DNA of 64,000 nt from Hericium rajendrae (Eukaryota; Basidiomycota; Agaricomycetes; Russulales; Hericiaceae), in assembly GCA_033439255.1 (NCBI GenBank), contig CM065879.1:2796501-2860500 (forward strand), in the 5' to 3' direction. The position numbers were made by a program, and so were the translations under genes. Shown here piece after piece: positions 1 to 13,427 of this stretch. The first letter of the stretch is position 1, and each line of letters starts with the position of its first letter. The notes under the pieces are model-generated. The model had not been told where the DNA came from, searched no databases, and was given only the letters and a program-made list of their open reading frames with translations.

Positions 1-1888
1 CACCCTAATCTCTCATAAGCCGTTTTCTCGGGAAGTCAAACAGAATGCACCCACCGCTTCTCCAGCCACGCTCCGCGCACCCACTGCAGAGTGGGGAACA
101 ATATCTTGACACGCGGCCACGGCAACTTCGTCCTACGACTTTCGGCTCGTCAAGCCACTTTTCGGGACTTTCTCCCGCAGCAGAGCCATAAAACTCATTC
201 ATCCATTGCGTAGAGTAAGTTCCAACCGATGAGCCCTATCCGCAGTTCCGTCAACGCTGGCCAGTGTCACAAACGGGACGCGTACCTGGCATTCGATCGT
301 GACTGGGTTGGTCTTCTTGCTCTCGGCGCCGATCTCACGGACCGCCTTCATCAGCGCCATGTGCCCGACACCGAGGACACTCGGCCAACCCTCGTGTTTG
401 CCGACGATACTCACAATCAGGCGGGCCTTCACGCGGGAAAAGTCGTATCTCGTGCGCAGCGCGCCGGGGTGTGCCGCCGGGAATGGAAGGTTGGGGAACT
501 GTGTTTGATGAGACGCTGTAGATGAATGAAGATGACGGCACGCACTTCGTTACGCACGAGACTGGACAACCCGGCGCCGACGTGCAAAGCGTTCAGCACG
601 CGCTCGAAGACGGCAGGGAAGTCAGTCGCCCGCGGGTCGTGGGATATGGGCTTCTCGTGTTTGGGCACATCTTGCACCCATGCCGTCTAGACGAAATATG
701 CGTGAGTCGGGAACATTATTGAGGCATGATTGAGTATGTACGTTCTCGATGTCCCGCCAATCAAATTCCACGAGATTCGCAGTAGATATGACAACACGAA
801 GGCGACCAGTCTTATAAAATAGCTGATGAAAGATGCCATAGATTCAGCATCGGATGCACACAATGCTTTTTTTTGACTTACCAGCATGAACTGAATTTAC
901 ACGCAAAGCATATTAAGTGACACCAGAATGCATACGTAGTCAAGCCATGCATACCTTCATATGCTGCGTGCCGAACCCACCCCTCAGGGCCGGCGTGACA
1001 CGGATCCAATTTGGCAACACCTCCTTCACAGTGGGTCTGGCGGATTCCGTCTGCGCCGGATGAGCAGCAAGAACCACCGGCGTAGAAGGCAAAAAGAACT
1101 GATATATCCAGGAGAGCTGCAGAGCATACGACGAGATGATCGCAAGACTGATCTCCGATTTCTGCAACGGCGCAACTCATAAGTGAAGAATAAACGAATA
1201 CCACGAAGCACTCACGTCTCCAATGATCTCGGACAAACGCCATACGGGACGGCCGTCCTCCCCATTCTTCCCCGGGACGTGAATATTGGCTGTCTGCCGC
1301 AACTCGCCGTCCCAGAAAAGACCATCCGTCCGAGCGCTGCCGCTCCCGCCTGCGCTTCTCGACGCTATGCCCGCCGCAGGGACCTGCTTCTTCCGCGGAG
1401 GACCGGCTTCGCGTGATACACCCCGGGAGCTGCTCGCAGCACTGTCGGCATCCTCGCCTCGCAGGCGCTTCTGGCGCGCGAGGCGTGCCTGTTCGAGCTG
1501 TGCTCTTTCCGAGAGAAACGCGCTCGTCGATGTGGATACTTGTTCCGGCCGTGACACCTGAGTTGGAGGAGAGACGCTGTCCTTGTCGGGCTCCGACTCC
1601 GAGTCGCTTATCTCTACAACATCGGGTGACGACGTGCGAGGCAGTGGCTTTCGCGATGAGGATGCCTTGACATGTGAAGATTCTGCTTTAGAGGCGGCGA
1701 TTGCGCGCTCGAGTTCAGCTTGGAATTGAGCTTCGTCGTCGTGGTTGGTAGCCGGAGGACCGGAGGCTGCACGGCTGCTGGCTGCTGACTCTTGGAGACT
1801 CAGAGCAATGGCTCTGACGAGCGATACATGAGTACTAGTAGATGGTTGTAATGTTTCATTACCTAGCGATGTCGTCGTCCTCAGACAT
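1..1888 (-). CDS. TDP1: Tyrosyl-DNA phosphodiesterase 1, C-terminus off the window edge
   Basis: TDP1 hydrolyses 3'-phosphotyrosyl bonds left by topoisomerase I and acts in nuclear DNA repair. The start ATG at 1888 opens a 26-nt exon (MSEDDDIA) spliced at 1862/1813 into ubiquitin-interacting-motif-like helices (IALSLQES and a second, ELERAIAAS). A low-complexity linker with an SDSESEPD acidic patch follows. The catalytic part begins near 1290 (LFWDGELRQTANIH) and continues with the first HxK motif (TQHMKFML, codons around 955-970) and STANLVEFDWRDIEN. QGSSIG lies near 225. The second HxK motif of the family is not seen and should lie left of base 1. At 40-150 the family-like VKILFPTL segment is in another frame than its flanks, so one or two single-base indels are likely. 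Family assignment is firm; the exon ends are my manual splicing. Confidence 0.88.
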
Positions 1889-2677
1889 GGTTGTAGGAGC
1901 TGGAAAGTGGAGGAAGCGAAAGGGACTCGCGTCTGACGTTCAACGCGCCTCAGTCACATGACAAACACGAGATTCAAAATTAGACGTAACACGTGGTGGC
2001 TTTCGTAAACGCGTTTACTCCGACGCGGTCAAACTGCATCACTCAGGCGCATCTGATGGCACGGAAATAACAGTCGTCCATCAATTCTTGGCCGTTGACG
2101 GCTGCCTGGAGTATACAGTCATCGAGAGATGTATCTGCCAGATGGGTGCCGCAGGCTAGCAACGACTAATAAGGGCTGGTCGGATTGGATGCCGGCGCCA
2201 AGATCCATGTGCCACACAGTTACCCCGCACTTGACAGGAGTGCAGCCGAGCTTCCGAGCACAGCGCTTGCGCCTCGCGCGCTGTGAAGTGTGATTCGCCG
2301 GATGCAGGTTGAAGCTGAGTGTTCTCGAGTCCTAGCAATGGGGAACGATTCTGGAATTCATGGGTATGCTGCATTCGAGGGTCGCAAAATGAAGAGCTTG
2401 CAGGCTCAAGACATTTCTTGTCGAATTAAATTAGATGAGGTGTTTTGTCGCCATCGGAGACGACGACGGAGGGGTCGCGGTGATCGGAATGACGAGCCGA
2501 CGAGAGCCGGGGGAGTGGAAAAAGCGGGACGATGATTGGCCAGGAAGGCCCTGGCGCGGAGGGGTACGGCCGGAATCACGAGGGGGTAGATATAAAGAGA
2601 GCCCGAGCCGCCATTTGCCGATTCCTCATCCTCAAATCCTTCATCTTCGAGCATCCTCGTCGTCGTCATCCCCGACG
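1889..2677. promoter_or_regulatory. Divergent promoter region TDP1/ACO1
   Basis: About 790 bases separate the divergent starts of TDP1 (-) and aconitase (+). A TATA-like TATAAA lies at 2591-2596, 82 bases before the aconitase ATG, in a purine-rich stretch followed by a C/T-rich leader. I see no further gene in this interval. Confidence 0.5.
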
Positions 2678-5524
2678 ATGCTCAACTTAGCCTCCCGCTC
2701 ATCCGCCGCATGGCGCGGCGTGCAGCGTCTTGCAGCCGGCATGGCCACCGCCGCCGAGGGCAGAATCGGCGACACCAAGGTTCCCATGTCGCTCTTTGAA
2801 AAAGATGCCTTCATCAACTACCAGCGCATCGAGGATAACCTTGCCATTGTCCGCGACAGGTCCGTTTCTGCGCCTCTTGTGACATGTTGACGTGCTAATT
2901 AGCGGACGACAGGCTACGCCGCCCCTTGACGCTTTCGGAGAAGATCGTGTACGGTCATCTCGACGACCCTCATTATCAGGACCTCGAACGTGGGGTCAGC
3001 TACTTGAAGCTTCGTCCTGACGTGCGTCGTGTCTCGTTTATCTCTCGTATGACCATGTCTGACCGCTCACATTCTCCAGAGAGTCGCTTGCCAGGATGCA
3101 ACTGCTCAGGTGCGCCATTACAACGTGCACTCCAACCTCCTAATCTGACGTCATTCATAGATGGCCCTTCTCCAATTCATGTCAGCTGGCATGGACACCG
3201 CTGCAGTCCCTACCACCGTCCACTGTGACCACTTAATTGAGGCCCAGGTCGGTGGTGTCAAGGATCTCGAGCGTGCTAAAAACATCAACAAGGAGGTCTA
3301 CGATTTCCTTGCTACTGCTACCGCAAAGGTAATTTAATCTGAATATTCGATATGGACCTCGACTAACATACTGCTGTACAGTATGGTCTTGGTTTCTGGC
3401 GTCCCGGCTCTGGTATCATTCATCAAATCATTCTCGAAAACTATGCATTCCCTGGTGGTCTCATGATTGGTACCGACTCGCATACTCCTAACGCGGGTGG
3501 TCTTGGCATGGTTGCGTGCGGTGTCGGTGGTGCTGACGCGGTTGATGTTATGGCTGATATTCCTTGGGAGCTTAAGTGCCCCAAGGTCATTGGTATCAAC
3601 TTGACGGGCAAGATCGGTGGCTGGACTACTCCGAAGGGTATGTCGATGTTATTCCCATTCAACGATTTGGCTAACGTCCACGGTAGATGTTATCTTGAAG
3701 GTTGCTGGTATCCTGACCGTCAAGGGTGGAACTGGCGCTATCGTCGAATACAAGGGTCCTGGTGTCTCGAGCCTGTCCTGCACGGGTATGGCCACAATTT
3801 GCAACATGGGTGCTGAGATTGGTGCTACGACTTCGCTGTTCCCTTTCAACCACCGCATGGCCGACTATCTGAACGCTACCAAGCGTTCGGATATCGCCAA
3901 CTACGCTCAACGGTTCTCACACAACTTGGAGGCTGATAAGAATGCCGATTACGACCAGCACATTGAGATCGTATGTCGATGCCTGATGTATTTGTCCTGC
4001 TTTTACTGACCGTCCATTCGTAGAATTTGTCCGAGCTCGAGCCCCACATCAACGGTCCTTTCACCCCTGACTTGGCCACCCCCATCTCCAAGTTCAAGGA
4101 TGCGGTTGAGAAGAACGGCTGGCCTGCTGAATTGAAGGTTGCTCTCATTGGTTCGTGCACCAACTCGTCGTATGAGGATATGTCCCGCTCTGCATCGATC
4201 GCCAGCGAAGCTGCTGCCCACGGCCTGGAGACCAAGAGCAAGTTTACTATTACCCCCGGTTCGGAACAGGTCCGTGCTACTATCGAGCGCGATGGTCAGA
4301 TTGGAGCTTTCGAGGATGTCGGCGGACTCGTTCTCGCTAACGCTTGCGGTCCTTGCATCGGTCAATGGGACAGGAAGGACGTGAAGAAGGGCGAGCCTAA
4401 CTCCAGTGAGTTCCTTCAGTGACTGTTCGGAGAAGCGTATACTGACGCCACAATAGTCATCACCTCCTACAACCGTAATTTCACTGGTCGTAACGATGCT
4501 AACCCTGCTACCCACGCCTTCGTCGCCTCTCCCGATGTTGTCACTGCCTTTGCATTCGCTGGCGACCTTCGCTTCAACCCCCTTACGGATTCCCTCATTG
4601 GTTCTGATGGCAAGCCCTTCAAGTTCTCTGACCCCACTGGCAAGGAGCTCCCTCCCCGCGGCTACGACCCCGGACAGGACACGTTCAGCCTCCCCCTGCG
4701 GACCGTTTTACTGTTCAGGTTGCCGTCGACCCTAAGTCTGAGCGTCTCCAGCTTCTCACGCCCTTCGCCCCGTGGGACGGCAAGACTCCTGAGGACCTCC
4801 CGATTTTGATCAAGGTGAAGGGCAAGTGCACGACTGACCACATTTCGGCTGGTGGACCCTGGCTCAAGTACCGTGGACACCTCCAGAACATCTCTCGTAC
4901 GTGTTGATCATGGTACCCATTTTTGCGCCAGCTGACGCTATCACGCAGAGAACTGCCTGATCGGTGCCATCAACGAGGAGAACAATGAGGCCAACAAGGT
5001 TAAGAATCAGATTACTGGGAGTACGGCGCCGTCCCTGCCACTGGTGCATACTACCGCGACCACGGCATCAAATGGGTCGTCATCGGTGACCACAACTACG
5101 GCGAGGGTTCGTCCCGTGAGCACGCTGCGCTCGAGCCCCGCTTCCTCGGTGGCCTGGCCATTATCGCCCGCTCTTTCGCCCGCATCCACGAGACCAACCT
5201 GAAGAAGCAGGGCATGCTCGCGCTTACATTCGTTGATCCCGCCGACTATGACAAGGTCCGCCCCAACGACAAGGTGACGATCGTCGGCCTCGACCACTTC
5301 GCCCCCGGCAAGAACCTCACTGCTATTTTCAAACACGAGGACGGCACCCAGAGCGAGATTGCACTTGCGCACTCGTTCAATGAGGGTCAGATCGGGTGGT
5401 TCAAGGCCGGCTCTGCGCTCAACCTGGTATGTTCTTGTCATTCTTTCCCTGCACTGTCACTAATCTTTCTCGTGCGTTTCAGATGGCTGCCAAGGCGGCT
5501 GCCAGGGCCAAGGGCGAGAACTAA
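2678..5524 (+). CDS. ACO1: Aconitate hydratase, mitochondrial
   Basis: Aconitase isomerises citrate to isocitrate in the TCA cycle using a 4Fe-4S cluster. The ATG at 2678 begins an Arg/Ser/Ala-rich presequence ([18 protein letters not shown]), consistent with mitochondrial import. Ten exons are recognisable, with introns at 2860-2912, 3022-3079, 3110-3160, 3329-3381, 3638-3686, 3971-4023, 4406-4456, 4897-4948 and 5427-5482; the stop is TAA at 5522. Family motifs include [24 protein letters not shown] and [10 protein letters not shown], which hold the cluster cysteines, and [15 protein letters not shown]. Two single-base deletions break the frame: near 4686-4690 (DTF then PPPADR shifted) and near 5018 (QITG then EYGAVP shifted). 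Both neighbouring segments are otherwise fully conserved, so assembly error is the likely reason. Confidence 0.96.
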
Positions 5525-6035
5525 ACCTTCTTGACGATCCTATACAGTACACTCTATGACGCCTCAAGTCCAAGTGGACACCTAGAGAGATGGAGGCAGC
5601 AGTGGAGGAGCGCGTGTCATGGCGGAAGGCCATGATTTCTGGAGAATTATCGATCCTACTACGTTTTCATTTCCTTATTGCTCTTGTGTTCATGTTTTCC
5701 AGCTTCGATGCGTTTCCGGTTCATTGTAGTCTAGTCTATCAGAGGGTGCGATGCATCTCGTAGCCCGACACAAGTAATAATTTGCGAATGACTGATACGG
5801 CGCCTTATAATCCGCAATCCCTCCTTGTGTGACCATTGTTTTCGTAAAGGCTCATCTCGGTAAATTTCGTTGCACAAGCTCCCAATTTTGGTCACTTTTT
5901 GGACTGCTTTCAGTTTGCCTTTTGAGACGCAAGATAAGCAATTCGCTTTGTATGACGCGCGTGGCGCGCGTGCACTTGTTTTGCAAGTCGCGACTTGCTT
6001 GTAATTATTACCTCTCTTGCGCGCTGCTACTACCG
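5525..6035. other. Intergenic, aconitase 3' end to importin start
   Basis: This 510-base spacer holds the aconitase 3' UTR and the upstream region of the importin gene. I see no ORF with coding character and no RNA gene. A short inverted GCGCGTGGCGCGCG-like motif lies near 5947-5962. Confidence 0.5.
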
Positions 6036-9000
6036 ATGGCTTCGTTCCTCCCCGCCCTTTCAAAATCTGACATAGATCAAGCAGCAAATGTAGGGCTGTA
6101 TTCTATGTCTGACCTCTACGGAGCACTTATCTCGTCTTTCAGCTCATCCAAAAGCATATAACCCGACACAGGCCCTTTCACCGGAGGACCAGCGCCGGCT
6201 GAACCAAGACCTCTTCGAGCTGCAAAACGATGGGAGGTATGGGGCCTTGTTATCCCGTTCCTCGAGTCGGACGACCCCAGCGTGCAGTTCTTCGGCGCGC
6301 ACACCGCGCAGGTCAAGGTCGCGCGAGACTGGTACGCCGTCGCGCTGCATTCATTCTACGCCGCTGCTGACGACGGCTCACGCATACAGGGACACCTTCC
6401 CGCATGAACACGCGCTCGCGCTGCGCGACCTCCTCCTGTCGCTCACCGGCACCTGCATCGCGGCCCATCGCGGCAAGGTGATCCTCCGCAAGCTCTTTGT
6501 CGCCGTGCGTGTCTCCTGTCCTCTTCTCCCGGCCCCCGCCGACCCGTCGATCCCGATCCAGCTTTCGTCGCTCGCGCTCAAGCTCGTGCCCGGCCAGCCC
6601 ACGCAATGGCCGGAATGGATCCTGGGCTGCGTCACGTACCTGTCCGGCCGCGGCGCGCCCACCGAGCCCATCCTCGACTTTCTGGAGATTGCTGCGGAGG
6701 AGGTGTACGGTGCGGATTTGCTCGCGCCGAAGAAGTATGTGATTTGTTTTCATCGCATGGCCGGTCCTGACGGTGGTGCTCGCGCAGGACTCAGATGCAG
6801 CAGACACTGACGGACGCGATCCCGCTCGTGACCCAGGCGGTGATGGCCTCGCTGACCGGACCGCGCGACGACGCAGGTCTGCGGCAGTTTCAGTCCGCCA
6901 TGAAGTGCTTCGAGGCGTGGGTCTCCATTTTCCGTGGAAGGTACTTCCTAGCTCCTCGGCGCATTGCCGTACCGCTGTCTGATCGCGCATATAGCGACCT
7001 CACGCCCCTTATCGAGCCCCTCATCGCCAACCTTGATCCGTCGTCCCTCAACCTGTTCGAGCCCACCGCGACCGCGCTTATCTCTGTTCTGTCCTCGTCC
7101 TCACTCTCAGATGGTGCCGGCCCGCGGACGCTGACGGAGCCTCTGCTGCTATGGTCCGCGCATTGGGGTTCCATCGTGGTGCAGAAGACGATGGAGGCAG
7201 GGGGCACCGACGATGTCGGGCACGCGCTCTGCAAGCTGCTCGTCGGGCTCGGCGACCACTCCACGCACTATCTCGCTTCGAACATCGCATCGACCGACCC
7301 TGTCGAGCCGGCGTTCAATCCCGTGGCAGCGCAGACCGGCGGTGCATTGCCGACGAAAGGCCAGCTTGTGCAGACCTTCTTGCGCCTTCTCCTTGCGTTC
7401 TCGGCCATGCCCGGGTACTATGGCGTTGACGAGGAAGAGAGCGAGATGACGCTTGGGTTTTGGTATCTGTTCCAGGAGGAGCTTTGGAGCGTCAATGTCC
7501 CGACCAAGGATGGCGAGCGTCGGGACGCTGCGAAGGAGAAGGATATGTGGGCGGTGGCTAGTGCTGTCTATGCAGAGCTGGTCGCGGCGCTGCGGATAAA
7601 AGTGAAGTGGCCCCCATTGCGAAGCGGATGGGCGAAAGGTAAGAGGCGTTCGGGATGTGTTTTTCGATGATGATTGACTGACTGTTGAGCATCAAGATCA
7701 GGTCGAAAAGTTTCAAGTGTAAGTCTACTCTCTGAAAGGCCCGTGACTCCGCCTCTCAAAGCCATCACATTGCAGGTATCGCCGCGACGTTGGGGATACT
7801 CTAATTAATGCGTGAGTGTCCTCCTAGTCGTTTCGTAAGAAACACTCATCCATTGCAATCGCAGATATTATGTGCTCCGAAACGACATGCTTGCCTTCTA
7901 CGTGAACGACATGGTGGCCTGTCTTTCCGTACCGGAGGAAAGCATCCAATGGGAGGTGAGATACACGACATCTCGACGCCGTCGTTACCTAACTGGTAGC
8001 CCAGGAAATTGAGGCGAGCTTGCACTGCATCATGTCCATCCAGGAGGCGGTACCCGTCGAGGAGAATGAATATCTAGCTCGCCTCTTCAGTCCAGAAATT
8101 CTTGGTCGCCTTCCAACCACGAAGCATATCCGGTTGCGCAGGACTACATTGGCCTTGATTGGTGAGCTTTCGTCACTACGAAGGACGCTTCACCGGTTCT
8201 CACAATTTACCTTTCAGGCTCTTATTCTTCGTGGTTCACGGTACTCAGCACCCCAGACCTTCTTATGGGTGTTATTTCATACGTTGCTGCTGCTCTCCCT
8301 GAGCCGGCTCTGTGTCTTAGGGCTGCAGATGCTCTAAGGGATCTCTGCGACGACAATCGAGTCGCATTAGCACCTCATATTGCTGCCTTCGGCGCATTGC
8401 ACGCCGGTTTGACAGGTGTTCCAGACACGGAGAAGGCAAAGGTACTGCAGTCTATTGCTAGTGTGATACAGGCTCTGCCGCCGAGAAACCAGATTCCACC
8501 TATTGAGGTATACTCTCTCGATAGTGATATACCATGCGGTCCCTGAAGATATCTCTACCAGACGATCGTGACGCCCGTTTTGTCGAAATTGGTGGAGGCC
8601 TTGCAGACCTCGAGGGAGGTGCGTTACGTATTAGCACTATCCTCCCCGTTGCTGACAACGTGCCAGCTCCCCGAAGAAGCACGCATTCTCGCCATACAAC
8701 AACTCCACACGCTCACAGGCGTCACGAAGGGTCTTACTCAAGCGACGGAGGCCATCATGCTAGACGAGGAACCGGCATTGGAAAGCATGAAGGACATGGA
8801 GGAGGCTCGCAAGGATCCGCGAATAGTGCGGTTACGCGACGCAATCATAGAAGCCATCTGTAGCTGCGTTGATCTCTGGTCAACTGATGCATCCGTCAGC
8901 GATGTGGGTTCACCTCGTTCAAAATGTTGACCGGGTTGGATATACTGACACGGATTGGGTCAGGCTCTCAGCGAACTGTTCAAATCCATCACTGCTCTTC

Positions 9001-10087
9001 CGGCGGATACGAACCTGATCTCTTTACCACCCACGCCACTTCTCCAGTTCGTCTGCAACGCAGCGCAGCGGCAACTCACTGCGGTTTGGCTGACACTGGC
9101 GAACATGTTGACTGTACAGATGGATCCACCATCGGTATATCCGTCTGCTCTACGCCCAGTGCCTGCGCCAGAAGCCAGAGCTGTTATCCAGGATGTCACA
9201 GAGTCGCTCCTACAATCGTCGCTGAATTTCTTCTGTGCTCCCGGTGTCCTGGAGGCGGTTTGTTTATTCCTTCTTTCCTATTTGTCCTACGACTTACGGC
9301 CATCGTCTAGAACCCTGATATAGTTCACGCTTTCTTCGACTGCATGGAAAAGGTCCTTTTTCGTTGATTCACTGCTTTTCATGACACCTAACGATCGGAC
9401 ATAGATCGCATTCCACTTCGTCTCTATCTTCTACAATTTACCTCAAGATTCGTTCGACGGTCTTGTTCATTGTGCCATCGCAGCTCTGTCTCTCCAAGAG
9501 CGGTATTCCGTCGTTGGGGCATCAACATTTCTGGTGCGTGATTCAGTTGCTTTGTAAGATACCATTCTCTGACTCCCGAGAAAATGGACAGATTACGTTC
9601 ATCAACCGGTCGCACAGCACTGATGATCTTGGGGATGCCAAAGCTGTGATTGTCCAGCGGCATGGACCCGAAATAATACGAGCGATCCTCGTCGGGTTTG
9701 CGGGAGTCGCGCCACGCTCTGCGGCGCCTAATCTCGTCGAACTGTTATCGACGTTTGTGACCAAATATCCTGCGGAGACTAAACTATGGGTATCACAAAT
9801 TTTATTCTCGGTAAGACGTGTTGTCTCTGTTTATAAGATTATAGTTTGATTCGACGCATTCAAGGACGATTTCATACCGTCGAAGGCCGATAGTGAGGCT
9901 AAAGAGAAATTTATCCGCACACTATTCAGGTAACTGGACCAGTTAGTTGCTTATGTGAACATGACGCTTATCCCTTTCCGCCAGCTCTCGCACCTTGAGG
10001 CGAACTCGCGATGCCGCGCAACAGTTCATCTTGGTCGCAAGAGGTCTTGAAGGTTCCAGCTTCGGCTACTCCTCAGTGACGATGTAG
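6036..10087 (+). CDS. Importin-13/Kap122-like karyopherin beta
   Basis: This is a nuclear transport receptor of the importin-beta superfamily, built of HEAT repeats, that shuttles cargo through the nuclear pore with RanGTP. The N-terminus MASFLPALSKSDIDQAAN is followed by RRLNQDLFELQ and then WGLVIPFLESDD and VQFFGAHTAQVKVARDW, which matches the importin-13 pattern (QxFGAxxLxxKI) better than transportin-3. The rest is helical HEAT-like sequence spliced by about 15-20 short introns, ending GLEGSSFGYSSVTM at 10087. Length is about 950-1000 residues, as expected. Single-base deletions seem to disturb the frame near 6155 (QK/AYNP junction) and near 6230 (LFELQ/KRWEVWG junction). The cargo cannot be inferred. 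Confidence 0.82.
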
Positions 10088-10256
10088 AGAACGCAGCTTC
10101 CGGTCCAGTTTCTACCGTAACATAATTCCCCTAGCATTGGGCTAATCAAGCATCTATGACTCAAATAACTAAACGTGGTGTAAGCTTTGACCAGACAAAG
10201 TAATCGGACTCTACACCCGGTGGCATAAGTAGTATTTCTCGCAAACATTTCCATGT
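10088..10256. other. Convergent 3' intergenic
   Basis: Only 169 bases separate the stop codons of the importin gene (+) and the permease gene (-), so the two 3' UTRs probably overlap. No other feature is seen. Confidence 0.5.
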
Positions 10257-12763
10257 CTACGCCGGCTTCTGCTCGAGGCTTTCCTTCCCCTCATCACTCA
10301 TTTCCAAGGTAGCATCCTCCGGAAGCGGCGGTCCAACGTAGTAATGGCGACCGTCTGAGACACGTCAGTCCTCCGAGCACCCGAGATAAATCAAGTTTAC
10401 TCACTGATCACATACCACACTGCGCTAAACGCCGCGAATCCGACGAAGACCACCGATGCATAATCTGGAAAGCACGAGGTTATCAAAGCTGCCCTCGCGA
10501 ATCGTGTTGGCTTACTCATTGTCTGTCTCGTAACGGGAATGACTGCCGGCATGCAGAACAGTACAATTGCGAAGGCAATCCACAGAACAGCGACAATGTT
10601 TATGGGGATGCCCCAGCGGCCGAGCTTGAATGGCGCATCGCAAGCTATCAGGTCGCGGCGTCCGCGAGCAAGAGATACCGCGACTGGCATGGCATATGAA
10701 GCTCCGAGGCAGATTACGGGGACGCCGACGAAAGCATTGAACGCGGTGGAAGATCCTAGATAAATGAGGCCTAGAAGCACCTGCACCGTTGTCGATAAGA
10801 GGAAGGCGTTCACGGGCAAGGACTCCGATGCCATAGGAGGGGTCCAGACACGTGAAAACAGGTTTGAGAAGGGAAGCGCACGATCTCGTGCAAATGCCCA
10901 GGTTGCGCGGGATGCAGCCGTCGAAATGGAAACAGCGCAGAACATTCCGATACCAAAGACTTAAGCAACTTCAATGTCAATGCACGTATGCGAAACTGAT
11001 GCGGAGGACTTACTGATAAACCACTAACACCGTCCGCAGGCTTAGTATCCTGAGATGTACTATCAATTGAAACTCACCATGCCGAAGCCGCCGCCTCGAG
11101 AACCCATAATCAAGGTGAACATGACCCCAATTGGTTGGCCAGATTGCACTGATAATGGAGTGCAGATAAGTACGTACATGGAAACTTGTCATCAGACAAA
11201 GCACATACCTGAAAGTAATGTGGCCACGTCGGGTAAAGTGAAGACGATGGGCAGAAGGAAGATAAGCCCAGATACGGCACCAACGGGTACCGACCACGCT
11301 ATCGCCTTGGGCAACTCCACAGCTGGGTTGTGGACTTCTTCGGCCATACTGGCTACTGTGAATGCTTTATCCGTCAAAAACTACGGCTTTCAATGAATGA
11401 ATGGTAAGCCACAAACTCATTCCAATAGCAGAATACGTATATGCTGAAGCATCATTAGGTATCAAGCAAACGATGGAGCGAAGCGATGTTGCTCACCTGG
11501 CTGCATATGTACGAATTAGTACCAGACAATGAAAGTACAAAGAAAACGCACAGGTAAAAGTCCAATGAAGAATGTCCATCCCGCATCCCAGCCGGAAGCC
11601 GAACTATCGAAATGGCCGAGCGCATATGCAGCTGAGTGACGTCCGGCCGCGGCTTCTGCAGAAGTGCAAATCAGAATGACTGCACATGTACAACAACCAT
11701 ATCAGTTCATATTAATGAGGACTCATATACTTCCGTCAGTCTCGCGAACGTACCGAAAATACCAAGGCCAGTCCACCATGCGCAGATTGTCTATCAATGC
11801 CCCTTGAGCGACAGCTATGTCGAAGAACAACAGGACATACGTCGATAAGGGGAAGATGCTGGTTGAAGAAAATGCAGACGAAGCTCGAAACGGAAGTGAC
11901 AGCCAGGAAAATCAAGTCTGGGGGAAGTTAGTGCATGTCGAGCAAAAAAGGAACTAATCGTTCATACATGTCTGCCATGCAGATGCAACCCAGTCTGGAT
12001 GGAATATCCCCGCCCCCGCCACGACAATCTGAGCCGTTCCTGCCTACAGTTGAGTAGAATTCCAATCATCCGAAGCGAACCTTATGCTCACCGAAGTTCA
12101 CACTCAAGGCAATGGTCCATACGCCTACGACGGTCAACCAGCCATTCATCCACGATAGCACAACTCTACTTCGTGGAGACGCCAAGCGAAATGTCCAGTA
12201 ATATGCGCCTGCAGACGTTGGATAACAAGAGCATATTTCTGCGAGAGACAAAGCCATGGTCATGGTCAGACAGGTGACGAGAACCCAACTGGACATGTTT
12301 TCTGTAAGAAATTCGATCCGGCTGCAGAACACGTTATCTCACCCCCAGATCATAGTCGCTGGTCCTCCACCAACAAGTGAGGTAGCAATGGGAGCAGAGA
12401 GCCCATACGCTTCGTTGTCCACAACGTCAAATAATGTAAACATGGACTTGATCAGTCCACTCACGAACGGCCATGATAGCTAGTCATGAATTGAAATGTG
12501 TAAGGCAATATAGTCGGGGTCACTGCCGAATGTCGCCTACCGAGAGTCACTGGACGTCGGATCAGTAAGAAGCATCGCGGGCGGGAACCAAATGAAGCTC
12601 ACTGAACAGGATGTGGAACAGTCCACGCGACTGAATGCAAGATCTCGTCAAGGAACCGTCACGACAGCAAGGCTAAAAGACCGACCCTGGATAATTCCTG
12701 TGCGTATCCCATACGCTGTAAACCAACTTTTGCGAGCGCATCGATATCCGTCTCTTCTGACAT
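10257..12763 (-). CDS. Amino-acid/GABA/choline-type permease (APC superfamily)
   Basis: This is a predicted plasma-membrane transporter of the fungal ACT group (relatives: GABA, choline and polyamine permeases). From the N-terminus I read MSEETDIDALAKVG and LQRMGYAQEL, then the family signature GGPATMIWG, LAEICSCYPTSAGAYYWTF, MNGWLTVVGVWTIALS, a long set of hydrophobic helices, SMAEEVHNPAVELPKAI (the conserved E(E)xxNP segment) and ISTAASRATWAFARDRALPFS. The tail is hydrophilic and acidic (GPPLPEDATLEMSDE). The gene has many short introns. The N-terminal part between about 12,720 and 12,420 does not give a clean first transmembrane helix, so the start and first exons are uncertain and may be damaged. 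Substrate cannot be assigned. Confidence 0.82.
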
Positions 12764-13427
12764 CAGTCGTGGTGTGCGGATAGCGTTCAGCGATAGGCAA
12801 ACGGGCGATGAGAACTGGATCGTCGTTCAGCGCTTCCTATACAAAAGCCTATCATATATGACCGCGGGCACCGTGTGCTTCTCGTACGCTTCCCAGCTCC
12901 ATGAAAGATAGCGGTATATCTGTCAAGCATGTCAGGTGGACAAATCGCAGTGAGTGCTTCCGTTACCAAAAGGATTTGCCAAGTTCATATCAGCACTGGC
13001 TTTCGCATGCTTTTAGACCGTGATTCAATTGGCTTCGAAGATATGATAAATTTGACAGGCAAGGCGTTCGAAGATACTGCCATGGTCCTATAATCAATGG
13101 GTCAGCGCGTATAGGTTCTCTATACCTGGGGCTTATCAGTGGGTTCAGGATAGGTGGGCGAGAAAGACAATGTACAACGGCAATAACTGAGCTAAATCTG
13201 CAGCACAAACCTTTTGATATTATCCGCTATCGGCGTCGTCTGGAGTGGATCAAGTCTGCAGCGATCGTCAGAAGCCGTACATCGGAATCACTTCGTTAGG
13301 TTGGCGTTCGCAAGTCATGATAAGGAAAAGATGCCTCCCATTCTATGGAGCGCCCCATCTAATGATATCAAAATGAACGCTGTCATCCTTCAGACGTATC
13401 GCCGCTATTAGATGCCCAAATGCGACA
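12764..13427. other. Intergenic between permease start and SprT-like stop
   Basis: About 660 bases with no convincing coding exon, RNA gene or repeat. It should hold the permease promoter. Confidence 0.4.
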
